From contig JAFXCD010000046.1 of the NCBI GenBank assembly GCA_017521605.1, positions 51,796 through 115,795 on the forward strand: a stretch of DNA of 64,000 nucleotides. The letters are read 5' to 3'. The notes beneath the pieces are model-generated. The model worked only from the letters and a program-made list of their open reading frames with translations. It had not been told where the DNA came from and made no database searches. The DNA is from Lachnospiraceae bacterium. GTDB lineage: Bacteria > Bacillota > Clostridia > Lachnospirales > Lachnospiraceae. A program made the position numbers and the translations under genes. Of the stretch, positions 8,405 through 16,980 are shown piece by piece. Numbering within the stretch: position 1 is the stretch's first letter; the number at the start of each line of letters is the position of its first letter.

Positions 8405-10002
8405 ATTTTGTCATACAAATCCAGACCAAAGCTGGTCAGCTCCGGCTCGTGCTGAATCATCTTAAAGGTACGGTTACCATTGGGTAAACGCTGGGCACTG
8501 AAAAACTCCACACCATGTGCCGCTTCATCGTACATTCTCTGTGCAAAGGAAAGCAGATGGGTTACGGTCAGTACTTTTACCCCGGCCTCATTCAATGCCT
8601 TAATAATATCATAAGCAATTACAGAGCCTTCCTTCTCCGTGGTAGTAGCGAAAGACTCATTAAGAAGCACCAGGCTTCTGTCACCCAGATGCTCAATAAT
8701 CTGGTTCATACGTCCCAACTCCTCATCCAGACGGCCACTGTTCATGGCACTGTCCTCGCGTCTGGTAAAGTGTGTAAACAGTGACGGAAAGATGCCACTT
8801 TCGAAGCTTTGGGCTGTTACCATAAGTCCACACTGCATCAGTACCTGGGCAATTCCCACACTACGCAGGAAGGTGGATTTACCACCCTGATTGGCACCGG
8901 TAACAATAAGTAACATCATATCCTCCATATCGCAGGTATTACCTACCGGCAGGATACGCTGTTCCATAGCCATAACCACTTCCTTCAGCTCCTTAAAACG
9001 AAGAGTTCCCTTATCGGTAACCTTGGGATAACAATACTCTAACTCAAATCGTTTAAAGTGATCTGCCAGATTTACTGCTCCACGATAGAAGGCAGTCTGA
9101 AAATGCAAGTGGTCAAAGAATTTTTGGAATCGGAACATGAATTTGCTACAATAATTCATCACATGTCGCACAATTCCCCAATCCAAGTGATCCGCATCAT
9201 CCTTCAAAAGGGTATCCTCCGGAATCTGTATACTATCCGGTACTCTGGAATGAATAAAGGTCTGCACCTTACTAATGGTGCTTGCCGGAGAACGATATTT
9301 CTTTATCTCACTAGTCAGGGACTCCAACTTAAAACCTTCCAGCTTAAAGCCCTCTCCTAAGGTACATTCCATGACCATATGGGGACGCATAATCAATTTA
9401 TTACCGCTTATCTCATCCACTGTCATACCTTCCCCATAAAAGGATATATCCATCAATATTTGCTGCAGACTCTCCTGCACCTTATCGGTGAAAATTACAT
9501 CCAGTCGATTCTTCAGTTCTTTATAGCCGGGAGACATTAGCTTTCCTTCATACTCCTGACAAAGTGCTTTTATTCTAGTCAAACCATCACAAAAGAGCTC
9601 CATCAGATGAATATCGCCTACCAGATTACTGACAGGGTCCTTGTATCCTACCTTTTGCTTGTCCTTACGCCCCAACTCATCCCACTTTTTCAGCACTTCA
9701 CTGCTGATATTATACAATCGTATGGTAAATTCCGGATTCTCCAAACTATCCCTTAACACCTGCTGCCGATAACGAATCTCCTCCTCTGTTTCCAAAGGTA
9801 CCATCATCACCGTCTTCATGGTCTCCTCTATGAAGGTGTCCGGAGTACTAATTTCCTTTACATTATCACCATCCCAAATCACTTCCCGGGCAGCCATCAT
9901 ATACAAAATACGCAGTCCTAAATCCTGAATAATACTCTTTTCATCAAAATAAGGCTTTACATCTATCCATTCTTTATCCTGATACAATAAATAGGTCTTC
10001 AT
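8389..10002 (-). CDS. MutS-like ATPase (clamp and ATPase domains only), second of pair
   Basis: A 537-residue protein with the MutS C-terminal ATPase: Walker A GANQGGKST near residue 370, the D-loop-like segment RREDSAMNSGRLDEELGR near 410, Walker B LVLLNES near 446 and TVTHL near 490. The N-terminal ~330 residues are helical (core/clamp type) and no mismatch-recognition domain is visible. Walker B has Asn where MutS proteins have the magnesium-binding Asp. The start overlaps the preceding MutS-like gene by four bases, so the two are co-translated and may form a heterodimer. Role in mismatch repair is unlikely without domain I; substrate unknown. Confidence 0.85.
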   Translation of the reverse strand: MKTYLLYQDKEWIDVKPYFDEKSIIQDLGLRILYMMAAREVIWDGDNVKEISTPDTFIEETMKTVMMVPLETEEEIRYRQQVLRDSLENPEFTIRLYNISSEVLKKWDELGRKDKQKVGYKDPVSNLVGDIHLMELFCDGLTRIKALCQEYEGKLMSPGYKELKNRLDVIFTDKVQESLQQILMDISFYGEGMTVDEISGNKLIMRPHMVMECTLGEGFKLEGFKLESLTSEIKKYRSPASTISKVQTFIHSRVPDSIQIPEDTLLKDDADHLDWGIVRHVMNYCSKFMFRFQKFFDHLHFQTAFYRGAVNLADHFKRFELEYCYPKVTDKGTLRFKELKEVVMAMEQRILPVGNTCDMEDMMLLIVTGANQGGKSTFLRSVGIAQVLMQCGLMVTAQSFESGIFPSLFTHFTRREDSAMNSGRLDEELGRMNQIIEHLGDRSLVLLNESFATTTEKEGSVIAYDIIKALNEAGVKVLTVTHLLSFAQRMYDEAAHGVEFFSAQRLPNGNRTFKMIQHEPELTSFGLDLYDKIVRNS

Positions 10003-11498
10003 GATAGTCTCTCCTTTAACTGCTCATATTTCAGACGATACTTATTCACCTGATTGATGGCACAGGCTATATCTTCCGCTTCCTTGCGGACAATCTTGTG
10101 ATTTTGTTTGCCCTGTTCATCCAGCATGGCACGCATACTTACCACACTTTCATGAGCCTCCGTCAGCTCTTTCAAATGGGTCACATATATACCTCTGCAT
10201 TTTTGTCCGATAAAATGTTGCAATACACGTTGTCCCATAATAATGGCATCATAATTAGCCGCAGTAGTAAACAACTCATTAATAACCACAAAATCATTAT
10301 GACTCTCTACATTCATCATAGGCTTTAAACGCACCAATTCCTCCTGCAGCTTACCTCTACCGGTTTCCACACTTTCCTCCACTGTAAAATGGGTTAGTAT
10401 GTGGTTAAAATAGTGGACATTGGCTGCCATAGCCGGCACATCCAGCCCCATCTTGGTAAAGTACATCATCTGTCCTAAGCTTCTGGCAAAGGTAGTCTTA
10501 CCACCCTGATTAGGACCTGTCAGAACAATAAAGGTTTCCCCTTCATGATACACAAAATCATTGCTGGTTACTTCCTTGTTATCCTCACTGTTTACACAAG
10601 CCAGTGCCAAATCATAAAGTCCTGTAGCAAACATATCTTGCTTTGCATCTACAGAAGGTGCCGTAAAAGCAAAGCCCAGCTTTTGCATCTTTTCTTCATA
10701 TTTATAGAAGGCAAGATAATATGGCAATTCCTTACCCAGCTGTATGTATACCTCTTTTGCATAGTCCTTGTACTTTTCATAGAAACCAGTGGTCTTTTTA
10801 AACAGTTCCGGCTTCTTTTTTTGCAAAATCTCTATAATCAGCATTTCTAAAGATACCAAATCCGGATTTTCTACAAAAGGACTCTTCATAGGTTTCTCCG
10901 GCTCGGTAAGATTGTCTTTCAGGAAGGTATCATAAGTTCCCGGAATATCCCCCTCCGACACAACCACCTGATTATCATTATAACTAATTGTAAAATGAAA
11001 GCTGTTTCTCTCCTGTACAAGCTCTCCTGCCTGCTGATACATGGTTTTGAACTCTTCCGAAGTAAGGTACTGTTCCAAATCGGTTCTTAGCTCAATCATT
11101 CCCTGAGAACGGATATCTGCTTCCTGTAAAGCTGCAAGCAGCTCCTGCAAAGCTTTCCCATATTGAAGCACCTCTGAAATATGCCAGGCAGCTTTCTGAA
11201 TCTCTCTTTTCACAAACTCTTTCGTCTTAATAATTTCCCCATGCTGCTTCATACCCTTTACAAAATTCATCAAAGCAACATTTAAACTTTCTATTTTTAT
11301 GTCTGCCATAACAGCACGGCGGTAATCCTCGCTCTCCTTATCTGCGGGCAAATAATAATAGAAGGAGCTGATATTCTCTCCCCAATTCCTACAAATCCTG
11401 TCAATAATCTGATCCAGATTAAAATCTACATAAAAGCTGGGGCGTATCTCGTCCTTATAGGAGCTGTTATGTAAATCTAAAATACTCTCAAATGCCAT
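9999..11498 (-). CDS. MutS-like ATPase, first of pair
   Basis: A 499-residue protein with MutS-type Walker A GPNQGGKTT at about residues 327-335, FTVEESVETGRGKLQEELVRL near 370, Walker B VVINEL near 405 and YVTHLKEL near 440. The first ~310 residues are predicted helical and resemble the lever/clamp part of MutS; the mismatch-binding domain is absent. As in its partner, Walker B has Asn in place of Asp. It is the promoter-proximal gene of a two-gene operon, overlapping the next start by four bases. The two are clearly diverged from one another, arguing for a heterodimer rather than a recent duplicate. Confidence 0.85.
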   Translation of the reverse strand: MAFESILDLHNSSYKDEIRPSFYVDFNLDQIIDRICRNWGENISSFYYYLPADKESEDYRRAVMADIKIESLNVALMNFVKGMKQHGEIIKTKEFVKREIQKAAWHISEVLQYGKALQELLAALQEADIRSQGMIELRTDLEQYLTSEEFKTMYQQAGELVQERNSFHFTISYNDNQVVVSEGDIPGTYDTFLKDNLTEPEKPMKSPFVENPDLVSLEMLIIEILQKKKPELFKKTTGFYEKYKDYAKEVYIQLGKELPYYLAFYKYEEKMQKLGFAFTAPSVDAKQDMFATGLYDLALACVNSEDNKEVTSNDFVYHEGETFIVLTGPNQGGKTTFARSLGQMMYFTKMGLDVPAMAANVHYFNHILTHFTVEESVETGRGKLQEELVRLKPMMNVESHNDFVVINELFTTAANYDAIIMGQRVLQHFIGQKCRGIYVTHLKELTEAHESVVSMRAMLDEQGKQNHKIVRKEAEDIACAINQVNKYRLKYEQLKERLS

Positions 11499-11537
11499 GG
11501 TTTCCCTCCCAAAATAGCTGTTTCTACCTTACCTTTT

Positions 11538-11566
11538 ATGATAGCTTTTATGGGGCTTGGTGTCAA
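11538..11566 (-). promoter_or_regulatory. Promoter of the MutS-like operon
   Basis: On the minus strand TTGACA (11566-11561), a 17-nt spacer and TATCAT (11543-11538), about 40 bp upstream of the start codon. Confidence 0.75.
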
Positions 11567-11691
11567 CTCAATCATATAGTTCCGGCACATCCCACTTTAA
11601 GATTCTGGTAATACCACAGTATCAGTTTGTCAATCCTCTCTCCTGTTTCCTGTTAGTTAAAAAATGTATAGGAAATTAAAATTCTGCTCAA

Positions 11692-11720
11692 TTGTAGAAT
11701 CTCCCTTGTGTTGATATAAT
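11692..11720 (+). promoter_or_regulatory. Promoter of XRE regulator gene
   Basis: TTGTAG at 11692-11697, a 17-nt spacer and a perfect TATAAT at 11715-11720, 50 bp upstream of the start codon. Confidence 0.7.
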
Positions 11721-11769
11721 ATCATTACAAGGAATTCTTTGATAACTCTTATGGAAGGGAGTAAATATA

Positions 11770-12837
11770 ATGGTAATCCATACAATAATTCAAGAACGAC
11801 GTAAAGCTCTGGGCTTAACACAGGAGCAGGTAGCAGAATATCTTGGCATCACTACACCCGCAGTCAATAAATGGGAAAAGGGCAGTACCTGCCCTGATAT
11901 AACATTACTGCCACCCCTGGCCCGACTATTAAAAATTGACTTGAACACCCTGTTCGGTTTTTACGAGGACATTACCCAACAGGAGCTTATACTTTTCTGC
12001 AAAGAAATACACGAAGTGGCTCTTTCCGATGGATTTGATGCAGGATTTTCTGCTGCTCAGGAGAAAATTTGTGAGTATCCCAATAGCGATACGCTCCTTC
12101 ATAATTTCGCTCTTCTGCTTCAAGGCTTGCTGATGATTGCTGGGCTGGAAGAATCGCAAACAAATGCATATATGGCAAAAATCGATGCCTGGTACGAGCG
12201 CTTAACCCAAAGCGATGAAGCTGTTATTCGTAACGGTGCGTGTTTCATGCTAGCTAGTCGCGCTATCAGTGGCGGACAGTATGACAAGGCTCAGGAATAC
12301 CTCGACCAAATGCCAAATCGCAACGATACTCCGGACAAGAAAATGCTACAAGCCACCATATATCTTGACCGAAATCAGGCTGAAGATGCCGTCAAGCTAT
12401 TGGAGCAGTCGCTTCTCACAGCAGTAAACGATGTGCAAACGGTGATGTATAAATTGATTGATGCAAACATTGCGTTGGGTGATAAGGATACGGCAGCTTA
12501 TGTGGCTGAGCGAATAACAAAATTGGCAGAAACTTTTGATTTAAATCCATATAATACCGCAGTGGCTCACTTTACGATTGCCGCCGCCAATCAGGATGCC
12601 GGGCAGACGGTGGCATTCCTCCGGAAAATGTTTGATTCCATGTTATCTGTCTGGAAGGTTCAAAAGTCCCCTTTATATCACCGGGTGCCTACCAATGATA
12701 CCGGATCATCTCTGAAAGAAATGATCCGCCCACTGATGCAGGAACTAAAGCATTCGCCGGAATATGAGTATTTACAAACAAATGAAGAGTTTCAGACACT
12801 GATTACAGAATTGGAAGAAAGACTCACATTGACGTAA
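11770..12837 (+). CDS. XRE family regulator with helical C-terminal domain
   Basis: A 355-residue cytosolic protein. Residues ~5-60 form a canonical HTH_3 domain (RRKALGLTQEQVAEYLGITTPAVNKWEKG). The remaining ~290 residues are helical with TPR-like repeats (AQEYLDQMPNR, AEDAVKLLEQSL), as in regulators that bind peptides or proteins through a TPR array. The start has GGAAGGGAG upstream. It is a single-gene unit ending at a strong bidirectional terminator. Its targets cannot be inferred. Confidence 0.88.
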   Translation: MVIHTIIQERRKALGLTQEQVAEYLGITTPAVNKWEKGSTCPDITLLPPLARLLKIDLNTLFGFYEDITQQELILFCKEIHEVALSDGFDAGFSAAQEKICEYPNSDTLLHNFALLLQGLLMIAGLEESQTNAYMAKIDAWYERLTQSDEAVIRNGACFMLASRAISGGQYDKAQEYLDQMPNRNDTPDKKMLQATIYLDRNQAEDAVKLLEQSLLTAVNDVQTVMYKLIDANIALGDKDTAAYVAERITKLAETFDLNPYNTAVAHFTIAAANQDAGQTVAFLRKMFDSMLSVWKVQKSPLYHRVPTNDTGSSLKEMIRPLMQELKHSPEYEYLQTNEEFQTLITELEERLTLT

Positions 12838-12842
12838 TTTAA

Positions 12843-12889
12843 AATGCACACCTTAGGGCTTTTACACGAAAAATCCCAAGGTGTGCATT
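12843..12889. terminator. Bidirectional terminator
   Basis: AATGCACACCTT (12843-12854) pairs perfectly with AAGGTGTGCATT (12878-12889). It serves the convergent XRE gene and SBP lipoprotein B. Confidence 0.8.
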
Positions 12890-12899
12890 ATCACTTTTC

Positions 12900-15110
12900 C
12901 TATCTGCTTTCATCCAAATACAGCTGACACCGATTCTGTATAATATCAACCGTTTCTTCCAAAGTTTTTTGCCCATAGAAATACGCAGAAGATTCCTCAA
13001 AAATAATATTTTGAATGGTTTGTGCATCCTTAGAAACCGGTAGTGCACTTTCTATTACCTCATGAATATGCTCAGCATTTTCTTCCGACATTGCATATAA
13101 TGGCACCATATCGCCCTGATAAAAGAATTGGCTTACCGGCACTTCCTCCAATTCACCATTTTCATCCTCTTCATATTTTGGCGTCTTTGCTTCATTCCAT
13201 TCCTTTTCAAAGCTGTACTCATCTGCCGGTATTCCATGGGGAACATGATAATTCAGGAGATAATATTTTAGAAATTCCCATGCACCTTCTTTATTGGGAC
13301 TATTGGCCGCAATCCCTAAGCTGGCCTCCGGTCTGACTTCACCTGCCAAACTGCCATCCGGTGACGGATATCCTAAGAAGAGTAACTCCTCACCATAATC
13401 CATAGCATATTTTTCCAGCGTATAAAAATCATACAAATGAACTTCTGATAACAGTATCTCGTCGCTTTTTAGCAATGTGTCCCACTGCCCACTGGTTACC
13501 GCATGAGCATTATTGGTGTTCTTAATTCGTAGCATTAAATCCTTAAACTCTTTTTGATCAAAAGAGCAGATTCCCTTTTCAAAATCCACATACTCATCTA
13601 AGCCAAACTTCATACAAGTCCTTAGCAGTCCGCAGTATTCTCCATCATACTCAAACTTTGCAGTTGGGTTCTTCTCAAGAAAGTCCAAAAAGTAATCCAC
13701 CGTCATCTTCTTATATAAGCTCTCCACCTGACTTTTCTTTCCAATCCACCCTTGTACATTCAGTATTTTAGGAATCCCATAAATGGCCTCCCCACTCCGG
13801 TATGGTGCCACAGCATTCTCCAAATAATCCTCTGTTGTAATCAGGGAACTTTGCTCTATATAGGGTGTTAAATCTTCCAAGGCCCCTGCATCTGCGTAGG
13901 TTTCATACATGAAATAATTGATTAGTAACAAATCCGGACAATCCTCTGATACCAGACGGGAGTTGATAAATAATGCAAAATCTTCCTCACTTGCCAGCCC
14001 CAGCGATTCATAGGTTACCGTATATTTTTCACTCTGTTTATTAAACTCCATGATGAAATTCAATAAATATGTATCTTCTCCGTCTGTGCCCGGTGCCACC
14101 AGCCGTATCTCCGTCTTTTCTACATCTGAAACACTGTTTGCAACAACACTCTCCTCTAAGGTAATCAGCTCTAACTTATTTATGGTAAAAGCTTTATCTT
14201 CTGAAAGATTTAATACAAATGTATATTTCTTTGTGTCATTTACCGAAAAAGCACAGATACTGCCTGCCTTTATATAATGCTTAGCCAAATCCAAAATAGC
14301 AGTATATTCTCCCGTAAATCCATCCATTTCATAAAGATAGCGGGCATCATATGTAATTATTTTTGCTTTAGTACCGGGATATAGCTTCCCTGAACCCTGG
14401 AAAGAAAATGGTTCACCAAACTTCTTGTTTTCCACATCCACTTTCGCCAGATAGATATGAATATCACCTTCACTATTATAGCTAATATATACCTTACCAT
14501 CCGTTCCACTTACCATATCCAGTATATTTTTTGATGGTAGCTCCACCCTTCCAAGATACAATCCATCCTTATCAAATAACCATATACTACCCTTAGCCAT
14601 AGCATAGACTGTACCGCTTTCATCTATAACTGTTTTAGCGAACAGAATATCTTCCTGATTTTGGAGCGTTAATGTGGTAATATCCTGTTCTACCATTATA
14701 ATACCCTGGGATGTATATGTTCTTAAGAAATACTGTTCCTTCTCATCCTTCAGAAAGCAGTATGCATTGTTTTCCTTATCTACCACAAAAGACAACAGCA
14801 TCTCAGAAGCCCCAAAATCAATGGGCATCTTTTGTAAGTCGCCTTCCCTGTCAATGGGTTCATAATAAATCCCGGCTCCTTCTTGGTCATTACTTTGAAA
14901 ATACAGCGTATTTCCTATGATTTGGAAGTTCCGATTTATAGCAAAAGCATCCGTATTAAGCTCCAGTGTCCGGCTGTTTATGGTATAGGTTTTTGTAGCA
15001 GACTCTGACAATACCACACTCTCCTCCGGATTTCTTTTGCCACAACCGGCAAAGAATATGGTCAGTATCCCTAAAAGTACTATTAACTTGATAAACTTGC
15101 GTTGATACAT
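12900..15110 (-). CDS. Two-domain lipoprotein: propeller-like region plus SBP domain (paralogue B)
   Basis: A 736-residue exported lipoprotein with signal peptide and lipobox FAGC near residue 22. Residues ~45-320 are beta-rich; the SBP part begins at about 329 (VEKTEIRLVAPG) and contains CPDLLLINYFMYETYADAGALEDL, typical of family-1 solute-binding proteins. The end IQNRCQLYLDESR is almost the same as that of paralogue C. The gene follows the secreted 101-residue protein by 25 bp without a terminator, so both are one operon, divergent from a membrane-bound XRE regulator. No transporter permease is nearby. Confidence 0.8.
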   Translation of the reverse strand: MYQRKFIKLIVLLGILTIFFAGCGKRNPEESVVLSESATKTYTINSRTLELNTDAFAINRNFQIIGNTLYFQSNDQEGAGIYYEPIDREGDLQKMPIDFGASEMLLSFVVDKENNAYCFLKDEKEQYFLRTYTSQGIIMVEQDITTLTLQNQEDILFAKTVIDESGTVYAMAKGSIWLFDKDGLYLGRVELPSKNILDMVSGTDGKVYISYNSEGDIHIYLAKVDVENKKFGEPFSFQGSGKLYPGTKAKIITYDARYLYEMDGFTGEYTAILDLAKHYIKAGSICAFSVNDTKKYTFVLNLSEDKAFTINKLELITLEESVVANSVSDVEKTEIRLVAPGTDGEDTYLLNFIMEFNKQSEKYTVTYESLGLASEEDFALFINSRLVSEDCPDLLLINYFMYETYADAGALEDLTPYIEQSSLITTEDYLENAVAPYRSGEAIYGIPKILNVQGWIGKKSQVESLYKKMTVDYFLDFLEKNPTAKFEYDGEYCGLLRTCMKFGLDEYVDFEKGICSFDQKEFKDLMLRIKNTNNAHAVTSGQWDTLLKSDEILLSEVHLYDFYTLEKYAMDYGEELLFLGYPSPDGSLAGEVRPEASLGIAANSPNKEGAWEFLKYYLLNYHVPHGIPADEYSFEKEWNEAKTPKYEEDENGELEEVPVSQFFYQGDMVPLYAMSEENAEHIHEVIESALPVSKDAQTIQNIIFEESSAYFYGQKTLEETVDIIQNRCQLYLDESR

Positions 15111-15135
15111 ATGATACCCCCTACCTAATTCTATT

Positions 15136-15441
15136 TTATTGTGTCATATGTTCATAAAATGTTACATCCAACTCTGGTAATGTAAACTCAATGTTGCATT
15201 TCGAACATCTTTGCTTAACCTCAAAGTAATAATTATATGATGTACAGTTATATGTAAGTCCTGTCGCTTGATCCGTATGCGTATGTCTGCTTACAACTTC
15301 TCTATGGTGAAAAGTTCTAGTTGTAGAAAATAAATGTCCATTTTCTAAACAATCATATGCAAATACAGTTAAACTACTTCCAAACATCATCAACATTAGC
15401 ATTGTTCCTGCCAATAATTTCTTAAATCCTTTTTTATACAT
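15136..15441 (-). CDS. Small secreted protein, unknown
   Basis: A 101-residue protein with a clear Sec signal peptide (basic MYKKGFKK, Met/Leu-rich core, cleavage probably after VFA). The mature ~73 residues are rich in His, Tyr and Thr and hold a CSKC pair near residues 84-87, with Cys also at ~31 and ~68, so disulfides or metal binding are possible. AAAGGAG precedes the start. It heads an operon with SBP lipoprotein B. I do not recognise the family. Confidence 0.75.
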   Translation of the reverse strand: MYKKGFKKLLAGTMLMLMMFGSSLTVFAYDCLENGHLFSTTRTFHHREVVSRHTHTDQATGLTYNCTSYNYYFEVKQRCSKCNIEFTLPELDVTFYEHMTQ

Positions 15442-15548
15442 TTTTGTTATTGTCTCCTTTCATTTGTGAAAATATAGTTCTTTTGTACTTATAAATAGAC
15501 TGCGCACTCTATCTGTCTCCACCCTAACATCCTCTGTCGGAATTTATC

Positions 15549-15599
15549 TATGGAGCAGTTGGAAAATTTAGGTTATCTAAATTTTCCAACTGCTCCATA
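15549..15599. promoter_or_regulatory. Long perfect palindrome between divergent operons (probable operator)
   Basis: Arms 15549-15571 and 15577-15599 are perfectly complementary over 23 bp with a 5-bp loop (GTTAT). The arm includes ATTTTCCAACTGCTCCAT (15581-15598). Neither neighbouring gene is transcribed towards it, so a terminator role is unlikely. A near copy of the half-site lies in the downstream promoter. Confidence 0.75.
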
Positions 15600-15608
15600 T
15601 CCTTTTAA

Positions 15609-15637
15609 TTGATTTTCCAATTATTCCATTGTATAAT
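15609..15637 (+). promoter_or_regulatory. Promoter of membrane-bound XRE gene with embedded half-site
   Basis: TTGATT at 15609-15614, 17-nt spacer and TATAAT at 15632-15637. The spacer holds ATTTTCCAATTATTCCAT (15612-15629), which matches the upstream palindrome arm (15581-15598) at 15 of 18 positions and lies 31 bp away, about three helical turns. Confidence 0.75.
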
Positions 15638-15677
15638 TTTTACATAAAATGTATGCCAGAAGAGGAGACAATGTAAA

Positions 15678-16322
15678 GTGAACACAATACAACTAGGTGA
15701 GCTTATCAAGGTTTTAAGAAAAAGACATCATATGACACAGGAAGATTTAGCAGAGAAGCTTGATGTCACTGTTTCTGCAGTTAGCAAATGGGAAACCGGC
15801 AAAAATCTTCCCGACATTGATATCCTTCATCGACTATCTACCATCTTCAGTATATCAATTGATGATTTATATCATGCAGAAGATACCTTATCTGTGTTAA
15901 ACAACCCCAACACAGGGAATATAGCTTTTAATTCAAAACAGAAGGAAGCAACTTATTATACATTACCTTTGAAAAAACTTCTGGTTGTTTTGAGTATATC
16001 CACTCTACTGCTCCTTTCCATTGTAGGAATATACAAGGTTTTTGAAAACCAACAATCCAGTTCTACCAATCTATATCCTATCTCTTCCAGAATTACAAAA
16101 GATGAACACTTTGGAACTGTATATGAGGTGGCATATATTTATACCGGTAATCCGGAGAATATTACATCCACATCTCCATTCATAGTACAACTATCAGAAG
16201 ATTGGGCAAAGAATTCATCCATTCAAGAAAATATCAGCTATATGAAAGTTTCCTTTTATGCAAAAGAAACCGATGCACTACAATGGAACTCACCGTCACA
16301 TAGTACCTATGTGGTACGCTAA
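15678..16322 (+). CDS. Membrane-anchored XRE regulator (HTH, one TM, extracytoplasmic domain)
   Basis: A 214-residue protein. Residues 6-61 are a canonical HTH_3 domain (RKRHHMTQEDLAEKLDVTVSAVSKWETG). After a linker, one hydrophobic helix at 101-119 is followed by about 95 polar residues outside the cell. This is the one-component layout in which DNA binding is coupled to an external signal. The start is GTG at 15678, with AGGAG ten bases upstream; the ATG seven bases upstream is followed directly by a stop. The next gene, for a secreted protein, follows by 14 bp. Autoregulation through the repeated half-site is likely. Confidence 0.85.
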   Translation: MNTIQLGELIKVLRKRHHMTQEDLAEKLDVTVSAVSKWETGKNLPDIDILHRLSTIFSISIDDLYHAEDTLSVLNNPNTGNIAFNSKQKEATYYTLPLKKLLVVLSISTLLLLSIVGIYKVFENQQSSSTNLYPISSRITKDEHFGTVYEVAYIYTGNPENITSTSPFIVQLSEDWAKNSSIQENISYMKVSFYAKETDALQWNSPSHSTYVVR

Positions 16323-16336
16323 TCAAAAGAGGTCAT

Positions 16337-16687
16337 ATGAACAAATCACTAACTACTCTATTTATTTTTTTGCTTTCTACCCTATTATCCTTTCCTGTTC
16401 ACGCAAGTGAAAACACCATGATTTCTGATGGTTATACTTCGAATGGTATATACTATACTGTTTACGAACTCGAAACGGATACAATATCATCACGTGCTGT
16501 AGGAGATACCATAGAAGTTCTCCGCGAATTTCATTATTCAGGAATCATCGCTCCACCTTCTCCTGTTACTTGGACAGAGATACATAATGGCATAACCTAT
16601 ACAGGCTCCCTGAAATTATATAATTTCTACATTAAAGACGGAAATACCATTGCCGCTTACAAGGGCACACTTACCGCTATAGAGTAA
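16337..16687 (+). CDS. Small secreted protein, unknown
   Basis: A 116-residue protein with a signal peptide (MNKSLTT, hydrophobic core, cleavage likely after VHA at about residue 23). The mature ~93 residues are rich in Thr, Tyr and Ile and look like a beta-sandwich. AGAGGT precedes the start. It is co-transcribed with the membrane-anchored XRE regulator, so it may be the signal, the target or an immunity component of that regulator. No family recognised. Confidence 0.75.
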   Translation: MNKSLTTLFIFLLSTLLSFPVHASENTMISDGYTSNGIYYTVYELETDTISSRAVGDTIEVLREFHYSGIIAPPSPVTWTEIHNGITYTGSLKLYNFYIKDGNTIAAYKGTLTAIE

Positions 16688-16779
16688 TATACTCATATTA
16701 TCCTTTGCACTATGCAATGTAAACATCCTTAAACACATTGTAAAAAAGTGTAAGAAATTCGTAAACATTTATCTCTTCC

Positions 16780-16973
16780 TGCCGGTTCCATAAAAGACAC
16801 AGGGGCATACCCTTCACGCAATACTACTCTGAAAAACACAGCAAATAAAAAATGTATGTCCGGGGACGAACACACTTGTGTGTACGGACCTCGACATACA
16901 TTTTATGTTTGATGTTTTTTCATTAGTGTGTGAGTGAAGGGTATGCCCCCTGTGTCCCTTTATGGAACCGGCA
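16780..16973. repeat. 194-bp near-palindromic element (MITE-like or structured RNA)
   Basis: Outer arms 16780-16817 and 16934-16973 start with TGCCGGTTCCATAAA and match at nearly every position, apart from one substitution and two single-base indels. Inner arms AAAATGTATGTC (16849-16860) and GACATACATTTT (16893-16904) are perfect, with further pairing (CACACTTGTGTG) at the tip. The element lies between convergent genes. No transposase, obvious target duplication or second copy in the window was seen. Confidence 0.7.
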
Positions 16974-16980
16974 AACTCCA

